From assembly GCF_000430825.1 (NCBI RefSeq), contig NZ_AUMT01000001.1, forward strand, positions 304,497 through 368,496: a stretch of 64,000 nucleotides of DNA, written 5' to 3'. The notes below the pieces were generated by a model, which was given only the letters and a program-made list of their open reading frames with translations, was not told where the DNA came from and searched no databases. Position 1 is the stretch's first letter; each line of letters starts with the position of its first letter. The DNA comes from Chryseobacterium daeguense DSM 19388 (GTDB taxonomy: Bacteria; Bacteroidota; Bacteroidia; Flavobacteriales; Weeksellaceae). Position numbers and translations under genes: made by a program. This document shows positions 60,078-64,000 of the stretch, one piece after another.

Positions 60078-61727
60078 ATGTTTGACAAGCAGCAAAGAAA
60101 ACTGAAAAGATCAGCCAGATTGATTTCCGTATTAAGTAAATACGGTTTTAAAGACATGCTGGCAAGGATGAATACGGGAAACAGACAGGTAGAAATTCCT
60201 GACAATTCTGATGAAATTATTTCAAAAGGAACCGTTTACGAAAGAATCCGTCTGGTTTTGGAAGAATTGGGACCTACTTTTGTAAAGCTGGGGCAGACTT
60301 TCAGCAACAGGGAAGACCTTCTTCCGCCCGAATTGGTTCAGGAGCTGCAGAAGCTTCAGGATAAGGTGGATGTTGTCGAAATGAACGTTGAAGAAATTCT
60401 TGAAAATGAATTTGATATCTCCATTAAAGATCATTTCATTGATATCCAGAAAGTTCCGCTGGCTACGGCTTCCATAGCCCAGGTGTATAAAGCTGTTTTA
60501 ATTGACGGCTCGGAAGTTATTCTAAAAATAAAAAAGCCTGATGTACAATCTGTTATAGAAGATGATTTATTGCTGATAAAAGATCTTGAAAAACTGGTTT
60601 CTTCTTACTCGGAAATAGGTGAAAAGCTGAATCTTAAGCAGGCCATTTCCACTTTTGAAAAATCTTTGCTGGAAGAGCTTTCTTTAATTAATGAAAAGGA
60701 AAATATTCTCCAGTTCAGAAGAAATTTTAAAAATCATAAAGAAACGTATGTTCCTATAGTTCATGAAGAATTTTCTAACAATACTGTTCTTTGCATGGAA
60801 TTTATTGATGGAATCAAAGTAACGGATATTTCAGCTTTAAAAGCAAATAATATTGATCCTGTACATGTTTCTGAGGTTGGTTTGAGGCTTTTCGTTTCGC
60901 AGATTTTAGATTTTGGATTTTTTCATGCTGACCCTCATGCCGGAAATATTTTAGTTAAAAAAGATGGAAAAATTGTTTTCATTGATTTTGGAGCAGTAGG
61001 AAAAATTCCGCCTAATGATAAGGAAGTTCTTGAAAACTTAATCATAAGTTTTGTTGCTAAAAACCCGCATAAAATTGTAAGATACCTTAAAAAAATGGCG
61101 GTCAGCTATCAGATTCCCGATGAGAGGAGGTTTGAAAATGATGTGGAAGATATTCTGAATTTTGTACATAATTCTTCTTTAAAGGAAATCAATGCGCAGG
61201 TGATTATCAATAAAATGAAGGATGTTTTGAAAGATAACCGACTCTATATGCCGGATTATTTTTATCTTTTGTTTAAAGGAATTACACTGATAGAAGGCGT
61301 TGGAAGAAGCATTAACCCGGATCTTGATATTGTAAAAAGTCTTCATCCGTACACAAAGAAAATATTCACCAGAAAAATTAGTCCGAAGAATATTTTAAAA
61401 ACGGGAATGGACCGTATGATGAATTTCACGGATAATGTAGATGAAATACCGAAAGAATTACGTTCCGTACTTCAAAAATTAGACGAAAATAAATTCACTG
61501 TTTCCAGCGAAATAAAGAATATTGAAAAGACAAACCAACTGATAAAATCCAGCATCGTTAATTTAATTTTAGCGATGATTTTAGGTGCTAATATTATCGC
61601 AACAGCCATTGTTTTCGTTTCAGAATCGGGCCCGAGAATAGGGGAAATGTCTTTGGTGGCCGTGCTTGGTTTTATATTTTCTATTTTATTAATTATCATT
61701 ATTTTGCTGAGAATTACCAGGAAGTAA
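60078..61727 (+). CDS. ABC1/UbiB-family protein kinase-like protein
   Basis: A 549-residue atypical kinase of the ABC1/AarF/UbiB group. The KxGQ motif is in FVKLGQTFSNREDLLP near residue 76, the Ala-rich loop in ATASIAQVYKA near 132, and the ATP-binding Lys in VILKIKKPDVQ. The catalytic block is GFFHADPHAGNILV then VFIDFGAVGKI near 285-310. Two hydrophobic helices at the C-terminus anchor it in the membrane. UbiB proteins support quinone synthesis; flavobacteria make menaquinone, so the exact role here is open. Confidence 0.92.
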   Translation: MFDKQQRKLKRSARLISVLSKYGFKDMLARMNTGNRQVEIPDNSDEIISKGTVYERIRLVLEELGPTFVKLGQTFSNREDLLPPELVQELQKLQDKVDVVEMNVEEILENEFDISIKDHFIDIQKVPLATASIAQVYKAVLIDGSEVILKIKKPDVQSVIEDDLLLIKDLEKLVSSYSEIGEKLNLKQAISTFEKSLLEELSLINEKENILQFRRNFKNHKETYVPIVHEEFSNNTVLCMEFIDGIKVTDISALKANNIDPVHVSEVGLRLFVSQILDFGFFHADPHAGNILVKKDGKIVFIDFGAVGKIPPNDKEVLENLIISFVAKNPHKIVRYLKKMAVSYQIPDERRFENDVEDILNFVHNSSLKEINAQVIINKMKDVLKDNRLYMPDYFYLLFKGITLIEGVGRSINPDLDIVKSLHPYTKKIFTRKISPKNILKTGMDRMMNFTDNVDEIPKELRSVLQKLDENKFTVSSEIKNIEKTNQLIKSSIVNLILAMILGANIIATAIVFVSESGPRIGEMSLVAVLGFIFSILLIIIILLRITRK

Positions 61728-61736
61728 ATATATTTG

Positions 61737-61835
61737 AGATGCTTCGACTCCGCTCAGCATGACAACTCTAGTATTAATTGTTTCATTTAACGATAAATTT
61801 GTAGCGATGTCATGCTGAGCGGAGTCGAAGCATCT
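61737..61835. repeat. Long inverted repeat (28-bp arms)
   Basis: AGATGCTTCGACTCCGCTCA then GCATGACA (61737-61764) is repeated as its exact reverse complement at 61808-61835, with 43 bases between. It lies 9 bases past the UbiB-like stop and ahead of the helicase gene. The arm sequence resembles a short repeat found scattered in many Bacteroidetes genomes. Confidence 0.85.
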
Positions 61836-61918
61836 TATTTTCAAATATAAAAACTTCCATCACCCATCTTCAATCTTTCCTCCAAAATTTAAAAAAATTA
61901 TTTACCTATCTTTGCAGA

Positions 61919-63271
61919 ATGGAGAAACTCACTTTTGCAGATTTTGACCTTCCGGTTAAAATTCTTGATGTTTTGGCGGATCTGGAGCTATTTGAACCTA
62001 CACCTATTCAGGAAAAAAGCCTGAAGCCGATCCTTTCCGGCCGTGATGTAATGGGAATTGCCCAGACGGGAACCGGTAAAACATTAGCCTATCTTTTACC
62101 TGTTCTTAAAACGTGGAAATACAATAAAAATGGAAATCCAACGGTCTTGGTGCTGGTTCCTACAAGGGAACTAGTGGTTCAGGTAACAGAAATTCTTGAA
62201 AAATTAACGGAAAATATTACAGCAAGAGTAATCGGAATTTACGGTGGAAAAAACATTAATACCCAAAAGCTTTTATTTAACAACGGCTGCGATATCCTTG
62301 TGGGAACTCCGGGAAGAGTGATGGATCTTGCAATTGATAACGCTATTTCCCTGAAAGAGGTACAAAAACTAATCATTGATGAATTTGATGAAATGCTGAA
62401 TCTTGGTTTCAGGCCACAGCTTACCCACATTTTTGAAATGATGAAAGAAAAGAGACAGAATATTCTTTTCTCTGCCACAATGACGGAAGCCGTGGATGAA
62501 ATGCTGGACCAGTATTTTGCAAGCCCGGTTGAAATCTCTTTAGCAAAATCAGGAACTCCACTTGAAAAAATAGAACAAACCGCTTATAAAGTAGAAAATT
62601 TTAATACTAAAATTAATTTACTTGAATATTTATTGAAAACTGGAACGGATATGTCCAAAGTGCTGATTTTCAATAATAATAAAAAGAATGCTGACTTATT
62701 GTTTACAAAAATTGATGAGCTTTTTCCGGGACAGTTTGATGTGATTCACTCTAATAAATCCCAGAATTACAGGCTTAAAGCAATGAAAAGCTTTGAAAAT
62801 GAAGAGATCAGAGGCCTGATTACAACGGATGTTATGGCGAGAGGTCTGGATATTTCTGATATTACACATGTCATTAATTTTGAAACACCGGATATTCCGG
62901 AGCAGTATATTCACAGGATTGGTAGAACGGGTAGGGCAGACAAGGACGGAAAGGCTATTACTTTTGTAACGAAGAAAGAAGAACCGCTAATTCTTGACAT
63001 TGAACTGTTAATGGATAAGGATTTAAAATTCATCGATTTCCCTGCTGAAGTGAAAATTAATCCTAAAAAAATAGCTTCCGAAGAAGAGCATGTCGCTATG
63101 AAAAATCCGGCACCTGTAAAGCTAAATGAAGGTGGAGGAGCATTCCATGAAAAGAAAGACAAAAACAAGAAAGAAAACTGGGGCGGACCATCAAAAAGAA
63201 AAGCACCAAAGAAATTCGGAGCGAACAGGGCTCAGCAGAAAGCAATTTCAAAATCTAAGAAAAAGAAATAA
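61919..63271 (+). CDS. DEAD-box-family RNA helicase (DEFD variant)
   Basis: A 450-residue RNA helicase with all core motifs: Q motif (PTPIQEKSLKPIL), motif I AQTGTGKT near residue 48, PTREL, GTPGRV, motif II written DEFD instead of DEAD near 152, motif III SATM, and motif VI HRIGRTGR near 337. The C-terminal tail of about 70 residues is Lys-rich (KKDKNKKENWGG, then KRKAPKKFG) and would bind RNA. The -7 box TATCTTTG (61907-61914) ends only 4 bases before the ATG, which suggests a leaderless mRNA. It is monocistronic. Confidence 0.93.
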   Translation: MEKLTFADFDLPVKILDVLADLELFEPTPIQEKSLKPILSGRDVMGIAQTGTGKTLAYLLPVLKTWKYNKNGNPTVLVLVPTRELVVQVTEILEKLTENITARVIGIYGGKNINTQKLLFNNGCDILVGTPGRVMDLAIDNAISLKEVQKLIIDEFDEMLNLGFRPQLTHIFEMMKEKRQNILFSATMTEAVDEMLDQYFASPVEISLAKSGTPLEKIEQTAYKVENFNTKINLLEYLLKTGTDMSKVLIFNNNKKNADLLFTKIDELFPGQFDVIHSNKSQNYRLKAMKSFENEEIRGLITTDVMARGLDISDITHVINFETPDIPEQYIHRIGRTGRADKDGKAITFVTKKEEPLILDIELLMDKDLKFIDFPAEVKINPKKIASEEEHVAMKNPAPVKLNEGGGAFHEKKDKNKKENWGGPSKRKAPKKFGANRAQQKAISKSKKKK

Positions 63272-63274
63272 AAA

Positions 63275-63300
63275 AATTCCCGAATTTTTCGGGAGTTTTA
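63275..63300. terminator. Bidirectional terminator after helicase gene
   Basis: TCCCGAA pairs with TTCGGGA around TTT, flanked by an A-run and TTTTA. Confidence 0.8.
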
Positions 63301-63330
63301 GTTTTCAGCACAGTTATTAAGTATCAATTT

Positions 63331-63984
63331 TTATTTCATATAAGGATTCATCACAGAAGTCCATAGCTGGTAGCCTTCGGGAGTCATGTGAAGCATATCT
63401 TCCAGAAAAAGATCTTTTCTTACATTCCCGTTAGCGTCTTTCATCACTTCAGTGATGTCTATGAATTCTGCATTAGGCTCTTTTTTCATAAATGCTGCGA
63501 TCATTTTGTTGGCTTCTTTAATCTGAGGCCAAAGCTTTTCGCGGCTTGGAGAATATTTGATTGAAATATAATCCACTTCGATGTTCGGGAATTTTTGTCG
63601 GATTTTTTTATAGAACGTTTTGAATCTGTCCACTACCACTTCTGCTTTCAGTTTATCATTATCAGCAAAATCATTTTCGCCGCAGTAGATAATAATCTGC
63701 TTAGGCTGGTAATTTAAAAGATCTTTGGCATAAAAATTAAGATCTGTAAGCCTAGAACCTCCAAAACCTCTGTTGATGATGGTTTTTTCCGGGAAATAAC
63801 TGGCTACATCCGTCCACTTTGTGAAAGATGAGCTTCCAATCAATAAAATAGCATTTTTGGGGGGCGCTGTTTCCTGATCTGCTTTTTTGAAATTCTGAAT
63901 GTCCTGCCAGAACATCGGTTTGTTTTCCTGTGAAAAGAAAAGTGCAAAAGACAGCAGTAGAAATGCTGATAGTATCTTCTTCAT
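63331..63984 (-). CDS. Secreted SGNH/GDSL-family hydrolase
   Basis: A 217-residue esterase-type hydrolase with a signal peptide ending FFSQ. The SGNH blocks are in order: block I LIGSSSFTKW with the nucleophile Ser near residue 51, block II GFGGS near 73, block III GEND near 101, and block V DMLHMTPEGY near 200 with the catalytic Asp and His. The family removes acyl groups from lipids or glycans; the substrate is not shown by sequence. It is convergent with the helicase gene, and the start lies 16 bases from the right edge of the window. Confidence 0.9.
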   Translation of the reverse strand: MKKILSAFLLLSFALFFSQENKPMFWQDIQNFKKADQETAPPKNAILLIGSSSFTKWTDVASYFPEKTIINRGFGGSRLTDLNFYAKDLLNYQPKQIIIYCGENDFADNDKLKAEVVVDRFKTFYKKIRQKFPNIEVDYISIKYSPSREKLWPQIKEANKMIAAFMKKEPNAEFIDITEVMKDANGNVRKDLFLEDMLHMTPEGYQLWTSVMNPYMK

Positions 63985-64000
63985 TGTTTAATAATTTTTG

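Noticed and set aside
1..64000. tRNA, rRNA, CRISPR, prophage and complete insertion sequences
   Set aside because: I saw no cloverleaf-like gene, no regularly spaced repeats with unique spacers, and no transposase, integrase or phage structural gene.

Overview
The window is low-GC chromosomal DNA from a flavobacterium of the Weeksellaceae, most likely Chryseobacterium or a close relative. The evidence is the family-level look of nearly every protein, the SusC/SusD outer-membrane pairs, many signal peptides ending in FAQ, FSQ or CKAQ, promoters of the Bacteroidetes type (TTG, 19 bases, TAnnTTTG), and several families of imperfect-palindrome intergenic repeats. No rRNA, tRNA, CRISPR array, complete insertion sequence or prophage was seen. 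Most of the window is ordinary core genome.

Layout. Bases 1-10500 hold housekeeping genes: an ArsC-like protein, an idi/unknown/gcvT operon, a Pr6Pr membrane protein flanked by inverted repeats, a HAD phosphatase, serA, two tandem mscL genes, the NAD(P)HX repair enzyme, and yidD-lgt. Bases 10600-15600 are the most accessory-looking part. A minus-strand array of small secreted or lipoprotein genes contains two intact paralogues and one decayed copy, separated by repeated hairpins. It sits downstream of a frameshifted lipoprotein with a JAMM-like His/Ser/Asp motif, and it is divergent from an XRE regulator whose promoter carries a perfect 14-bp inverted repeat. Bases 15600-27000 hold rarA, a DUF2339 membrane protein, pheA, a thioesterase, dnaA, a tyrosine phosphatase, an RsmI-like methylase and DUF2891 and Mpo1-like proteins. 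Bases 27000-32100 are an AraC-controlled tripartite efflux operon (TolC, HlyD, 14-TM MFS). Bases 35600-47540 are a starch/maltose utilisation locus: SusC, SusD, SusE/F, GH97 SusB, a GH13 amylase, an NTF2-like protein and an inner-membrane sugar transporter. Together these would bind starch outside the cell, cut it in the periplasm and import the sugar. Bases 48100-50900 form a quinone/redox cluster (azoreductase, HxlR regulator, pirin, FMN reductase). Bases 51100-57750 carry purM, purN, purH, purD and guaA, which act in the purine route to IMP and on to GMP. The end holds a GNAT-nitrilase fusion, a 51-residue Cys-rich double-glycine-type peptide gene, an ABC1/UbiB kinase, a DEAD-box-family helicase and an SGNH hydrolase.

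The items I judge most worth following are: (1) the small Cys-rich peptide gene at 59729-59884, with a 17-bp inverted repeat upstream; (2) a 24-codon ORF at 50921-50995 framed by a consensus promoter and a terminator just ahead of purM; (3) the small-lipoprotein array at 10605-15088, which resembles a secreted effector with repeated partner genes; (4) two overlapping hairpins in the purH leader; and (5) at least six families of interspersed palindromic repeats, dense between 43 and 58 kb.
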